In this document: one piece after another, positions 50,830 through 59,511 of the stretch
How positions within the stretch are numbered: the stretch's first letter is position 1
How the letters are laid out: every line of letters begins with the position of its first letter
Origin: Rhizobiales bacterium Ga0077545
GTDB taxonomy: Bacteria > Pseudomonadota > Alphaproteobacteria > Rhizobiales > Methylopilaceae
DNA length: 64,000 nt
NCBI GenBank assembly: GCA_001464335.1
Contig: LNEV01000007.1
Coordinates: forward strand, 186,001 to 250,000
Reading direction: 5' to 3'
Notes under the pieces: model-generated
Told to the model about the DNA's origin: nothing
Seen by the model: the letters and a program-made list of their open reading frames with translations, nothing else
The model's database searches: none
Position numbers and translations under genes: made by a program

Positions 50830-52551
50830 ATGGCCGAACTGACCGCCGCCCATACGCCCTCCCGCACCGTCCGTGCGCGCCCGAGCGGCTGGCTGATCGC
50901 AAGCGGCATCATTACGTTTTTCGTGCTGGCTCCTGTCTTCGCGCTGGCGGCCATCGCGCTGCGCGGCTCCGGCGATATGTGGCCGCATCTTCTCGCCTAT
51001 GTCCTGCCGGTCGCGCTGAGGGACACGGCCTTTCTTCTGATCGGCGTCGCCTGTGTGGCGGGCGTGATCGGCGTCGGCACGGCCTGGCTCGTGACCGCAC
51101 ACACATTCGCCGGCCGCTCGTTCTTCGACTGGGCCCTGCTGCTGCCGCTCGCCGTGCCGACCTACATCATGGCCTATGCAAGCCTTGATCTTATGCATCC
51201 GCTCGGGCCGGTGCAGGGCGCGATCCGCTTCATGCTGGGCATCGACAGCCCCGCCGATTTCCGCCTGCCGGACATCCGCTCGATGTGGGGCGCCATCCTG
51301 CTGTTCGGGCTTGTCCTTTATCCTTACGTCTACCTGACGACGCGGGCGATGTTCCTCATGCAATCGGCCTGCGTGATCGACGTGTCGCGCACCCTGGGCG
51401 CAAGCCGGATGCAGAGCTTTTTTCGCGTCGCGCTGCCGCTCGCCCGCCCGGCCATTGCCGTCGGCCTCAGCCTTGTCATGATGGAGGCGCTGAACGATCT
51501 CGGCGCGTCCGACATTCTCGGCGTGCGTACGCTGACGGTCTCCATCTATTCGACCTGGGTCAACTCGTCCTCGCTGGAGGGCGCGGCGCAGATCGCCCTC
51601 GTCATGCTCGCCATCGTCGTGGCCCTCGTTGCGTGGGAGCGTTATGCGCGCCGCAATCAGCGTTTCAACGCCCAGGCGCAGCGAAGCCGCCGCATCGCCC
51701 CGCTTCCTCTGAAAGGCGGCGCGGCGCTCGGTGCGATCATCGCTTGCGCGGTTCCCATCCTGTTCGGATTTGCCGCCCCTGCGCTCTATCTCGTCAATGA
51801 AGCCTGCAAGGTTTTGATGCGCAGCGGCTTTCCGCGACACACCCTTACCGAAGCCTGGCACACGATCACCCTTGCGACGGCCGCGACCATCGTCACCGTG
51901 AGCCTCGGTCTCGTTCTCGCCTACACCGCGCGCACCTTGCGCGGCTCGTTGCCACCCCTTCTCGTCCGGCTCGGCAGCGTCGGCTATGCCATCCCCGGCA
52001 CGGTGCTTGCCGTCGGCCTGCTCACCCCGCTCGCCGCCATGGACAATGCGGTCGATGGCGTGATGCGCCAATGGTTCGGCTTTTCGACAGGGCTTCTGCT
52101 GTCCGGCACGATCATCGCGCTGGTCTATGCGTACACGGTGCGTTTCCTCGCGATTTCCGCGGGCGGCGCGGAAGCCGGCTTCCAGAAGATCGCGCCGAGC
52201 CTCGATGCCGCGGCGCGCAATCTCGGCGAGAACGCGGGCGGTGTCGTCAAGCGCATTCATCTGCCGCTGTTGCGTCCTGCCCTTGGCGGCGCGGCGCTTC
52301 TCGTCTTCGTGGATTCGATGAAGGAATTGTCGGCGACCCTTTTGCTGCGTCCCTTCAATTTCGAAACGCTTGCGACTTATGTCTATGCCGAGGCCTCGCG
52401 CGGCACCTACGAGGACGGCTCGGTCGCGGCCTTGATGATCGTTCTTGTCGGGCTTCTGCCCGTTGCCTTCCTTGCCAAGGCGAGCCGCCTGCCGCATGCA
52501 GAAGGCGCGCGCGCCGGCTCGGAAAGGATTTCCTCCGGCTCTGCGGGTTGA
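50830..52551 (+). CDS. Fe(3+) ABC transporter permease (fused two-domain)
   Basis: The 573-residue permease is a head-to-tail fusion of two six-helix binding-protein-dependent transport domains, as in FbpB/FutB. The two EAA loops are DVSRTLGASRMQSFFRVALP (near residue 185) and DAAARNLGENAGGVVKRIHL (near 465). It transports Fe3+ across the inner membrane with the upstream binding protein. The expected ATPase gene does not follow; a cation exchanger does. The potG-like ATPase at 55.5 kb belongs to the polyamine set. Confidence 0.92.
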   Translation: MAELTAAHTPSRTVRARPSGWLIASGIITFFVLAPVFALAAIALRGSGDMWPHLLAYVLPVALRDTAFLLIGVACVAGVIGVGTAWLVTAHTFAGRSFFDWALLLPLAVPTYIMAYASLDLMHPLGPVQGAIRFMLGIDSPADFRLPDIRSMWGAILLFGLVLYPYVYLTTRAMFLMQSACVIDVSRTLGASRMQSFFRVALPLARPAIAVGLSLVMMEALNDLGASDILGVRTLTVSIYSTWVNSSSLEGAAQIALVMLAIVVALVAWERYARRNQRFNAQAQRSRRIAPLPLKGGAALGAIIACAVPILFGFAAPALYLVNEACKVLMRSGFPRHTLTEAWHTITLATAATIVTVSLGLVLAYTARTLRGSLPPLLVRLGSVGYAIPGTVLAVGLLTPLAAMDNAVDGVMRQWFGFSTGLLLSGTIIALVYAYTVRFLAISAGGAEAGFQKIAPSLDAAARNLGENAGGVVKRIHLPLLRPALGGAALLVFVDSMKELSATLLLRPFNFETLATYVYAEASRGTYEDGSVAALMIVLVGLLPVAFLAKASRLPHAEGARAGSERISSGSAG

Positions 52552-52599
52552 ACTTCCCCGAAAGAATATGGTTGTTGCAGGGAACTCACGGAGCCCTCG

Positions 52600-53712
52600 A
52601 TGATCAAAATTCTTCCGCCGCTCGTTATTTCCTGGGCGACGGTCCTTGCCTTCTTCCTGTTCGGATCGTCCTGGCTGACCGGCTTCACGCCGCTCTTTGC
52701 CTTTTTCATTTTCTCGTGGCTGCTCATCGCGATCACGTTCTCGGCCCTGACCGTCGTCCATGAGGCCGAAGAACTCGCCCATCTTCTCGGCGAGCCGCTC
52801 GGCACGCTCATCCTGACCCTGTCTATCGTCATCATCGAAGTCGCGCTGATTTCCGCAGTCATGCTCAGTGCCACGGAAGCTCCGACGCTCGCTCGCGATA
52901 CGATGTTTGCAGTTCTGATGATCGTGCTGAACGGCGTCGTCGGCATCGGCCTTCTGATGGGCGGCCTGCGCCATCATGAGCAGGAGTACAATCTCCAGGG
53001 CGCCTCGGCCTATCTGGCCATTCTCATTCCGCTGACCCTGATCGCAATGGTGCTGCCGAACTTCACCACCTCGACCGCCGACGGCACCTTGACCGCGTTT
53101 CAGGGAGTTTCGTTCTCCGTCTTTACGATGGTTCTTTACGGACTGTTCCTGTTCCTGCAGACCGGGCGCCACAAGGGCTTCTTCGTGGGCCCGGATCTCG
53201 ACGAGAACACCCATGTCGCGGGCACGGACGCGCTGCCGCCCGACCGCGCGCCCAGCGCGAGCGAAATCGGCAAACATGTCCTGCTCCTGCTGCTGAACAT
53301 CCTGCCAATCGTCATTCTCGCGAAAAGCCTTGCGGGCGTTCTCGACTACAGCATTGCGGCTCTCAACGCGCCGGTCGCGCTGGGCGGCATCCTGATCGCG
53401 ATGGTGGTGTTTACCCCGGAAGGCATCTCGGCCTACCGCGCCATCGTGTCGAACCAGTTGCAGCGCGCTGTCAATCTGTGCCTTGGCGCGGCGGCCTCGA
53501 CGATCGGTCTGACGATTCCGGCCGTCATGGCGATCGCGCTGTTCACGGGCAAGACGGTGATCCTCGGGCTGTCGAACATCAACATGGTGCTGCTGGCGAT
53601 GACGCTGTTCGTCTGCTCCATCACCTTCTCGAACATCCGCACGACCATGCTGGAAGGCGCCGTGCATTTCACGATCTTCCTGGTGTTCCTGACGCTCGTG
53701 TTCAGCCCCTGA
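52600..53712 (+). CDS. ChaA-like cation/proton exchanger (y4hA type)
   Basis: The 370-residue inner-membrane protein has about eleven helices in two inverted Na/Ca-exchanger repeats. The key alpha-repeats are HEAEELAHLLGEPLGTLILT with LSIVIIEVALI (residues about 53-90) and VVFTPEGISAYRAIVSNQLQ followed by GAAASTIGLTIPAV. This matches ChaA/y4hA-type calcium, sodium or potassium/proton antiporters. An acidic cytoplasmic loop (residues about 190-220) splits the repeats. The cation is not certain. Confidence 0.9.
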   Translation: MIKILPPLVISWATVLAFFLFGSSWLTGFTPLFAFFIFSWLLIAITFSALTVVHEAEELAHLLGEPLGTLILTLSIVIIEVALISAVMLSATEAPTLARDTMFAVLMIVLNGVVGIGLLMGGLRHHEQEYNLQGASAYLAILIPLTLIAMVLPNFTTSTADGTLTAFQGVSFSVFTMVLYGLFLFLQTGRHKGFFVGPDLDENTHVAGTDALPPDRAPSASEIGKHVLLLLLNILPIVILAKSLAGVLDYSIAALNAPVALGGILIAMVVFTPEGISAYRAIVSNQLQRAVNLCLGAAASTIGLTIPAVMAIALFTGKTVILGLSNINMVLLAMTLFVCSITFSNIRTTMLEGAVHFTIFLVFLTLVFSP

Positions 53713-53730
53713 CGCGTGCCGGGCGGCGAG

Positions 53731-54576
53731 CTATCCCGCGTTTGCGGCGAACGCGCCGCCGCCCTGCTCCGCCAAGCGCTCGGCACGGTCTTTCTGGTCC
53801 TGCGCGCGCTTGGTCGCGATCGACACGACGATGACGACGAAAGTGACGATGCCGATGAGGATCGTACACACCGCGTTGATCTCCGGCGTCACGCCCAGAC
53901 GCACCGATGAATAGATGCGCATGGGCAAGGTGGTCGCGCCGGGGCCGGTGGTGAAGCTGGCGATGACGAGATCGTCCAGCGAGAGCGTGAAGGCCAGCAT
54001 CCAGCCGGAAATCACGGCGGGCGCGATGATCGGCAGCGTGATGACAAAGAAGGTCTTGGTGGGTGTCGCGCCGAGATCCTGCGCGGCTTCTTCAAGACTG
54101 CGATCGAAACTCAGAAGCCGCGACTGAACGACGATGGCCACATAGCACATCGCGAACGTCACATGCGCGAGCGTGACGGTCCAGAAACCCCGCGCCACGC
54201 CCATCGCCACGAACAGCAGCAGAAGCGACAGGCCGGTGATGACTTCCGGCATGACCAGCGGCGCATAGACGAGGCCGGAAAAGAGCGTGCGCCCGCGGAA
54301 CCGGCCGTGCCGCACAAGCGCGATGGCGGCCATCGTGCCGAGCACGGTCGCAACCGTCGCGGACAGGAAGGCAACGCGCGCCGTGACCCAGGCCGCATCC
54401 AGAAGCTGCTGGTTGTTGAACAGCGCGACATACCATTGCGTCGACCACCCGCCCCAGACCGTCACGAGGCGCGAGGCGTTGAACGAGTAGATGACGAGGA
54501 TGACAATCGGTATGTACAAAAAAGCAAAGCCGAGCGTCAGCGACACCACGTTGAAGCGCGAGAGGCCCTTGTTCAT
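53731..54576 (-). CDS. potI: Putrescine ABC transporter permease 2 (PotI-like)
   Basis: The 281-residue permease has six helices (first at residues 11-33: LTLGFAFLYIPIVILVIYSF) and the EAA loop SLEEAAQDLGATPTKTFFVI near residue 165. With PotH it forms the channel of a polyamine importer. DLVIASFTTGPGATTLPMRI is typical of PotC/PotI. Its ATG overlaps the potH stop. A charged C-terminal tail is cytoplasmic. Confidence 0.92.
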   Translation of the reverse strand: MNKGLSRFNVVSLTLGFAFLYIPIVILVIYSFNASRLVTVWGGWSTQWYVALFNNQQLLDAAWVTARVAFLSATVATVLGTMAAIALVRHGRFRGRTLFSGLVYAPLVMPEVITGLSLLLLFVAMGVARGFWTVTLAHVTFAMCYVAIVVQSRLLSFDRSLEEAAQDLGATPTKTFFVITLPIIAPAVISGWMLAFTLSLDDLVIASFTTGPGATTLPMRIYSSVRLGVTPEINAVCTILIGIVTFVVIVVSIATKRAQDQKDRAERLAEQGGGAFAANAG

Positions 54577-55493
54577 CGGTCGGCCTCAAGCTGGCGCTGC
54601 TGAAAGTTCTGGTAGATCACGATGGGCACGATCAGAACGAGCAGCAGAAGCACCGCCACCGCCGAGGACACAGCCCAGTCCCGGTTGAGGAAGAACTCGT
54701 TCCACAATGTGCGGCCGATCATCAGCACGTCCGAACCGCCGAGCAGATCGGGGATGACGAACTCGCCGACCGCCGGAATGAAGCAGAGCATGCAGCCGGC
54801 AACGATGCCCGGAATCGAAAGCGGGAACGTGATCTGCCAGAACGCCTTGATCGGCGGACAGCCGAGATCGGCGGCGGCCTCCAGAAGCGTGGTGTCGAGC
54901 TTTTCAAGGCTCGCATAAAGCGGCAGCACCATGAACGGCAGATAGGAATAGACGATGCCGATGAAGACCGCTTTCTCGGTGTTCATGATGACGAGCGGCT
55001 CATTGATGATCCCGAGCCAGATGAGAAAGCCGGACAGCAGGCCTTCCGGCTTCAGGATGCCGATCCAGGCGTACACACGGATGAGGAAGGACGTCCAGAA
55101 CGGCAGGATGACCATCATCAGCAACATCGGCCGGATGCTCTTCGGCGCGCGCGCCATGCCGTAAGCGATGGGATAGCCGACGAGGAGAAGCAAAGCGGTC
55201 GAGATGGCGGCGATGCGCAGGCTCGACAGGTAGGAATTGATGTAGAGCGAATCGTCGAACAGGAAGGCGTAGTTCTCGAGCGAGAAGCTTCTGATCTTGT
55301 CCAAAGTGCCCGACAGCCCGTCGGCCAGCAGATCGAATGTCGGGACATAAGGCGGCTGGGCGATGGTCGCCGTCGACAGCGAAATCTTGAAGACGATCAG
55401 GAACGGAACCAGAAAGAGCACGATGAGCCACAGAAAGGGCAGGCCGATCTCGATCGCCCTCTGCCAGCTTCTGTCCCCCGCCCTCTTGGCCAT
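54573..55493 (-). CDS. potH: Putrescine ABC transporter permease 1 (PotH-like)
   Basis: The 306-residue permease has six helices and the EAA loop LLEAAADLGCPPIKAFWQIT. The large first periplasmic loop (residues about 45-95) and VYAWIGILKPEGLLSGFLIW segment match PotH/PotB. It begins 9 bases after potG ends and overlaps potI by 4 bases. Confidence 0.93.
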   Translation of the reverse strand: MAKRAGDRSWQRAIEIGLPFLWLIVLFLVPFLIVFKISLSTATIAQPPYVPTFDLLADGLSGTLDKIRSFSLENYAFLFDDSLYINSYLSSLRIAAISTALLLLVGYPIAYGMARAPKSIRPMLLMMVILPFWTSFLIRVYAWIGILKPEGLLSGFLIWLGIINEPLVIMNTEKAVFIGIVYSYLPFMVLPLYASLEKLDTTLLEAAADLGCPPIKAFWQITFPLSIPGIVAGCMLCFIPAVGEFVIPDLLGGSDVLMIGRTLWNEFFLNRDWAVSSAVAVLLLLVLIVPIVIYQNFQQRQLEADR

Positions 55494-55501
55494 ATCGTCC
55501 C

Positions 55502-56665
55502 TCAGTTCGTCAGGAGAACGGCCTGTTCAGGCGCCCATGTCAGCCACACTTTGTCCTCCCAGGTGATGGGCCGCTCGACAAGACGTGTCGCATTCGAAAC
55601 CTGAGCCTTCACAATTTCGCCCGAAGAGAGCTTCACGCGATAGATCGACAGATCGCCGAGATAGCCGATGTCCCACACCTCGCCCGCGAGCACGTTCGCC
55701 GTTCCGGGCGCCGGCGGCTGAAGCGCGATCTTCACCTTTTCCGGGCGCAGCGCCACCCAGGCATCGGCACCCGGCGATGTCGGTACGGAAGTCGCGATCT
55801 CGATCGGCCCTTCCGTCCAGGCGCTCGCAAGGCGGATGGCCTGCCCGTCGGCTTCGGCCACCTTGGCCGGGATGATGTTCACATCGCCGATGAAATCGGC
55901 GACATAGCGCGAGCTCGGCTGCTCGTAGATTTCGCCCGGCGTCGCGACCTGGATGATCTCGCCCTGGTTCATGACCGCAATGCGGTCCGCGACCGTCATC
56001 GCTTCTTCCTGATCGTGGGTGACGATGAGGAAGGTCATGCCAAGAGTGACCTGCAGATCCGTCAGTTCGAACTGGGTCTCTTCGCGCAATTTCTTGTCGA
56101 GCGCACCGAGCGGCTCGTCGAGAAGAAGAACTTTGGGTTTGAGGGCCAGCGAGCGGGCAAGCGCAACGCGCTGGCGCTGGCCGCCGGAAAGCTGGTGCGG
56201 CTTGCGCGCGCCGAATTTCTCAAGCTTGACGAGCCGCAGCATCTCCTTGACGCGCTCGTCGCGCTCGGCCCGCGGAACATTGGCCTGTTTCAGGCCGAAG
56301 GCGATGTTGTCCGCAACGCTCATATGCGGAAACAGCGCATAGGACTGGAACATCATATTTACGGGCCGTCGGTAGGGCGGCACGCCGACGAGATCCTGCC
56401 CGGCAAGGATGACGCGCCCCTCCGTCGGTTCGTCGAAGCCGGCGAGCATGCGCATCAACGTCGTCTTGCCGCAGCCCGACGGGCCGAGCAGCGCGAAGAA
56501 TTCGCGCTCGTAGATGTTGAGCGTCAGATTGTCGATGGCGGTGAAGTCACCATATTTCTTGGTGACGTTCTCGAAGCGGATGAGCGGAACGGCATCGGGA
56601 TCGTTCCACGGGCTGAAGGCCCGGCGAACCGGGCCCAAGGCCGCTTTGGCAGGTGCTGGAGGCAT
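55502..56665 (-). CDS. potG: Putrescine ABC transporter ATPase (PotG-like)
   Basis: The 387-residue ATPase has Walker A FALLGPSGCGKTTLMRMLAG (residues about 53-72), the Q-loop MMFQSYALFPHMSVADNIAF, the signature [20 protein letters not shown], and Walker B VLLLDEPLGALD. A C-terminal TOBE domain of about 130 residues is present, as in PotA/PotG. GGGGAG precedes the ATG by 6 bases. It sits between the binding protein and the two permeases. Confidence 0.94.
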   Translation of the reverse strand: MPPAPAKAALGPVRRAFSPWNDPDAVPLIRFENVTKKYGDFTAIDNLTLNIYEREFFALLGPSGCGKTTLMRMLAGFDEPTEGRVILAGQDLVGVPPYRRPVNMMFQSYALFPHMSVADNIAFGLKQANVPRAERDERVKEMLRLVKLEKFGARKPHQLSGGQRQRVALARSLALKPKVLLLDEPLGALDKKLREETQFELTDLQVTLGMTFLIVTHDQEEAMTVADRIAVMNQGEIIQVATPGEIYEQPSSRYVADFIGDVNIIPAKVAEADGQAIRLASAWTEGPIEIATSVPTSPGADAWVALRPEKVKIALQPPAPGTANVLAGEVWDIGYLGDLSIYRVKLSSGEIVKAQVSNATRLVERPITWEDKVWLTWAPEQAVLLTN

Positions 56666-56712
56666 TCGGAGCTCCCCTGGCGGAAGGCTCCTGCCTCCCG
56701 CCAGGTTTCAAC

Positions 56713-57816
56713 TTACTGACCTGTCTTCGCTCTTGTCCACTCGCGCGTGATGACGCGCTGGAGCTTGGGGTCCTCGACGGTGGAAACCGTGTAAAGACGC
56801 TTCAGGGTCTCGGCATCCGGATAGATCGCCGGATTTTCCATGACTTCCTTGTCGACGAACTCCTGCGAGGCGAGATTGGCGTTCGCGTACTGCACGTAGT
56901 TCGTCGCCTTTGCGATGACTTCGGGGCGCATCATGTAGTCGAGGAATTTGTGCGCACCGTCCGGGTTCGGCGCATCGGCCGGGATGGCGAACTGGTCGAA
57001 CCAGAGCTGGGCGCCTTCCTTCGGGATGACATAGGCGATTTCCACGCCCTTGCCCGCTTCCTCGGCACGCGCCGCGACCTGGAAGACGTCGCCCGAATAG
57101 CCGACCGCCGCGCAGATATCGCCGTCGGCGAGCGCGTTCTTCCATTCATCCGAATGGAATTTGCGGATTTTCGTGCGCAGCTTGCCGAGCGCCTCGCCGG
57201 ATTTCTGGATGTCATCGGCATTCACGAAGTCCGGCGTCAGGCCGATATAGTTCATCACGGACGGCAGAAGATCCTCCGCCGAATCGAGCAGCATCACACC
57301 GCATTTCGACAAAGCTTCGAGATTCTTCTCATCGTAGAGCAGCCCCCATGAATCGAGCGGCGCATCCGGCAGGAGTTCCTTGATCTTGGCCACGTTGTAG
57401 CCGATGCCGGTCGTGCCCCACATATAGGTGACCGAATATTCGTTGCCTGGGTCGTATTTGGCGACGCGCTCGCTGATCTCGGGCCACATATTCTTGAGGT
57501 TCGGAAGCTTGGACTTGTCGAGCTTCTGGAACACGCCCGCCTTGATCTGGCGGTTCAGGAACGTCGCGGTCGGCACCACGACATCATAGCCCGTCGAGCC
57601 GGTCAGGAGCTTGGTTTCCAGGAGCTCGTTGGTGTCGAAGGTGTCGTAGACGACCTTGATACCGGTCTCCTTGGTGAAGTCGGCGAGAATCTCCTCATCG
57701 ATATAGTCCGACCAATTGTAGATCCGGATCTCCTGAGCGGAGGCCGAGCTGACGGCCAGAAGGCCGAGCGCCAGCGCCGAAGCGCCAAGGGCTTTACGGA
57801 AAACGCCAAATGTCAT
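56713..57816 (-). CDS. potF: Putrescine-binding periplasmic protein (PotF-like)
   Basis: The 367-residue protein has a signal peptide (1-27, cut after SSASAQ) and the PotF/PotD fold: EIRIYNWSDYIDEEILADFT, STGYDVVVPTATFLNRQIKA, YMWGTTGIGYNVAKIKELLP and DGDICAAVGYSGDVFQVAAR. The aromatic and acidic residues of the polyamine pocket (Trp-Ser-Asp-Tyr, Asp in GYSGD) are conserved. ATG 57816 is chosen for the signal peptide; ATG 57828 lies only one base after GGAGG. It is the first gene of the pot operon and diverges from puuA. Confidence 0.93.
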   Translation of the reverse strand: MTFGVFRKALGASALALGLLAVSSASAQEIRIYNWSDYIDEEILADFTKETGIKVVYDTFDTNELLETKLLTGSTGYDVVVPTATFLNRQIKAGVFQKLDKSKLPNLKNMWPEISERVAKYDPGNEYSVTYMWGTTGIGYNVAKIKELLPDAPLDSWGLLYDEKNLEALSKCGVMLLDSAEDLLPSVMNYIGLTPDFVNADDIQKSGEALGKLRTKIRKFHSDEWKNALADGDICAAVGYSGDVFQVAARAEEAGKGVEIAYVIPKEGAQLWFDQFAIPADAPNPDGAHKFLDYMMRPEVIAKATNYVQYANANLASQEFVDKEVMENPAIYPDAETLKRLYTVSTVEDPKLQRVITREWTRAKTGQ

Positions 57817-58061
57817 GATACCGAGCATTCCTCCACACAGGACCGGAAACAGGCTATGGGTGCATCTACCGGGCCACAAGCGCACCTTTTCAAACAATTC
57901 TGCTACTTTTGGACGATCCGGCAACCCCATTCTCGGGAAGAAATGTCGGCGGATTGACGCCTTAAGCGCCACCCGGCACTCTTGGGGAAGCCGCCGCACA
58001 CCGCGCGCGGCACCAAAAAACGGAGCGCAGCCGGGCCTGAGGGTCTGGACCGCGTGCCCCC

Positions 58062-58079
58062 GAAGCCCGCGCGGGCTTC
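58062..58079. promoter_or_regulatory. Perfect 18-base palindrome in the potF/puuA promoter region
   Basis: GAAGCCCGCGCGGGCTTC, followed by ACTCTTTCTTTC, 25 bases before the puuA ATG. It may be an operator for a polyamine-responsive repressor or an attenuator in the puuA leader. Confidence 0.45.
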
Positions 58080-58104
58080 ACTCTTTCTTTCGGGCGCGCG
58101 GTTT

Positions 58105-59511
58105 ATGCAAAACCGCATGAGCAAGAAAAAACCCACGAAAGACACCGCTTCTTCCCTGCGCGGCGTCGCCAATGTCGATGAAGCCCGCACCTGGCTGGCC
58201 GCCCGGGGCATCACCGAGCTCGAATGCGTCGTGCCGGATCAGGCCGGAGTCGCGCGCGGCAAGATCATGCCGACGTCGAAATTCTTCAACGCCCCGGCGA
58301 TGAATCTGCCGTCCTCGATCTTTTACCAGACGATCGCTGGAGAATACACGGAAGACGATGTGCCCGGCGCGGGCGATCCCGCCGATGCCGACCTCGTTCT
58401 CGAGCCCGATTTCTCGACCCTTTCGGTCGTGCCGTGGGCGAGCGATCCGACCGCCCAGCTCATCCACGACTGCTTCCACCGCGATGGCCGACCCATCGAG
58501 GTCGCGCCGCGCCAGCTCCTGCGCCGCGTCATCGAGCTTTACACCCGCAAGGGCTGGTATCCGATTGTCGCACCGGAAATCGAGTTCTACCTCGTCAAGC
58601 CGAACACCGACCCCGACTATCCGCTCGAGCCGCCGGTCGGCCGTTCCGGCCGTCCGGAAACCGGCCGCCAGAGCTATTCGATTTCGGCGGTGAACGAGTT
58701 CGACGATCTGTTCGAGGATATTTACGACTTCTCGGAAGCGCAGGGACTTGAGATCGACACCCTCATCCATGAAGAGGGCGCCGCCCAGATGGAAATCAAT
58801 CTGCGCCACGGCGATCCGCTCGAGCTTGCGGATCAAGTGTTCATGTTCAAGCGCACCATCCGCGAGGCCGCGCTCGCGCACAACATCTACGCGACCTTCA
58901 TGGCCAAGCCCATCGCCAACCAGCCGGGCTCGGCCATGCACATTCACCAGTCGATCCGCGACAAGGCAGGCAAGAACATCTTCTCGAGCGACAAGGGCGA
59001 GCCGACCAAGGAGTTCTATGCCTTCATCGCGGGACAGCAGAAATACATCCCGCATGTGATGTGCATACTTGCGCCCTACGTGAACTCCTACCGCCGCCTG
59101 ACCAAGGCCGCGACCGCGCCGATCAATGTCGCCTGGGGCCACGACAACCGCACAACCGGTCTTCGCGTGCCGCCCGCCAAGGCGGAATCGCGCCGCGTGG
59201 AGAACCGCATCCCTTCCTCCGACGCCAACCCCTATCTGGCCATCGCCGCGAGCCTTGCCTGCGGCTATCTCGGCATGATCGAGGGCGCCACGCCAAGCTC
59301 GCCGGTCGAAGGCTCGGCGCACGGTCTCGATTACGATCTGCCGCGCGGCCTGCTCGAAGCGGTTGCCCTGTTCGAGGAGTCCGAAGAGCTGAAGGAGGTT
59401 TTCGGCCCCGAATTCGTGGCAACCTATGCTGCGATCAAGAAGGGCGAATTCGAAACCTTCATGCGCGTCATCAGCCCCTGGGAGCGCGAGTTCCTGCTGC
59501 TGAATGTGTGA
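58105..59511 (+). CDS. puuA: Gamma-glutamylputrescine synthetase-like (glutamine synthetase family)
   Basis: The 468-residue protein (464 from ATG 58117) is a glutamine synthetase relative: an N-terminal beta-grasp part (DQAGVARGKIMPTSKFF), then catalytic blocks YPIVAPEIEFYLVKPN, EEGAAQMEINLRHGDPLELA, GSAMHIHQSI, WGHDNRTTGLRVP and SRRVENRIPSSDANPYLAIA. Its place next to a PuuB-type oxidase and the putrescine importer points to gamma-glutamylation of putrescine rather than ammonia assimilation. True glutamine synthetase is less likely because the adenylylation-site region is not conserved. Confidence 0.87.
   Translation: MQNRMSKKKPTKDTASSLRGVANVDEARTWLAARGITELECVVPDQAGVARGKIMPTSKFFNAPAMNLPSSIFYQTIAGEYTEDDVPGAGDPADADLVLEPDFSTLSVVPWASDPTAQLIHDCFHRDGRPIEVAPRQLLRRVIELYTRKGWYPIVAPEIEFYLVKPNTDPDYPLEPPVGRSGRPETGRQSYSISAVNEFDDLFEDIYDFSEAQGLEIDTLIHEEGAAQMEINLRHGDPLELADQVFMFKRTIREAALAHNIYATFMAKPIANQPGSAMHIHQSIRDKAGKNIFSSDKGEPTKEFYAFIAGQQKYIPHVMCILAPYVNSYRRLTKAATAPINVAWGHDNRTTGLRVPPAKAESRRVENRIPSSDANPYLAIAASLACGYLGMIEGATPSSPVEGSAHGLDYDLPRGLLEAVALFEESEELKEVFGPEFVATYAAIKKGEFETFMRVISPWEREFLLLNV

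Noticed and set aside
50770..53667. 965-codon open frame on the minus strand
   Set aside because: It lies antisense to the iron permease and the ChaA-like exchanger, both with clear family motifs. Its translation is rich in Arg, His, Asp and Gln without domains, as expected for the complement of GC-rich transmembrane genes.
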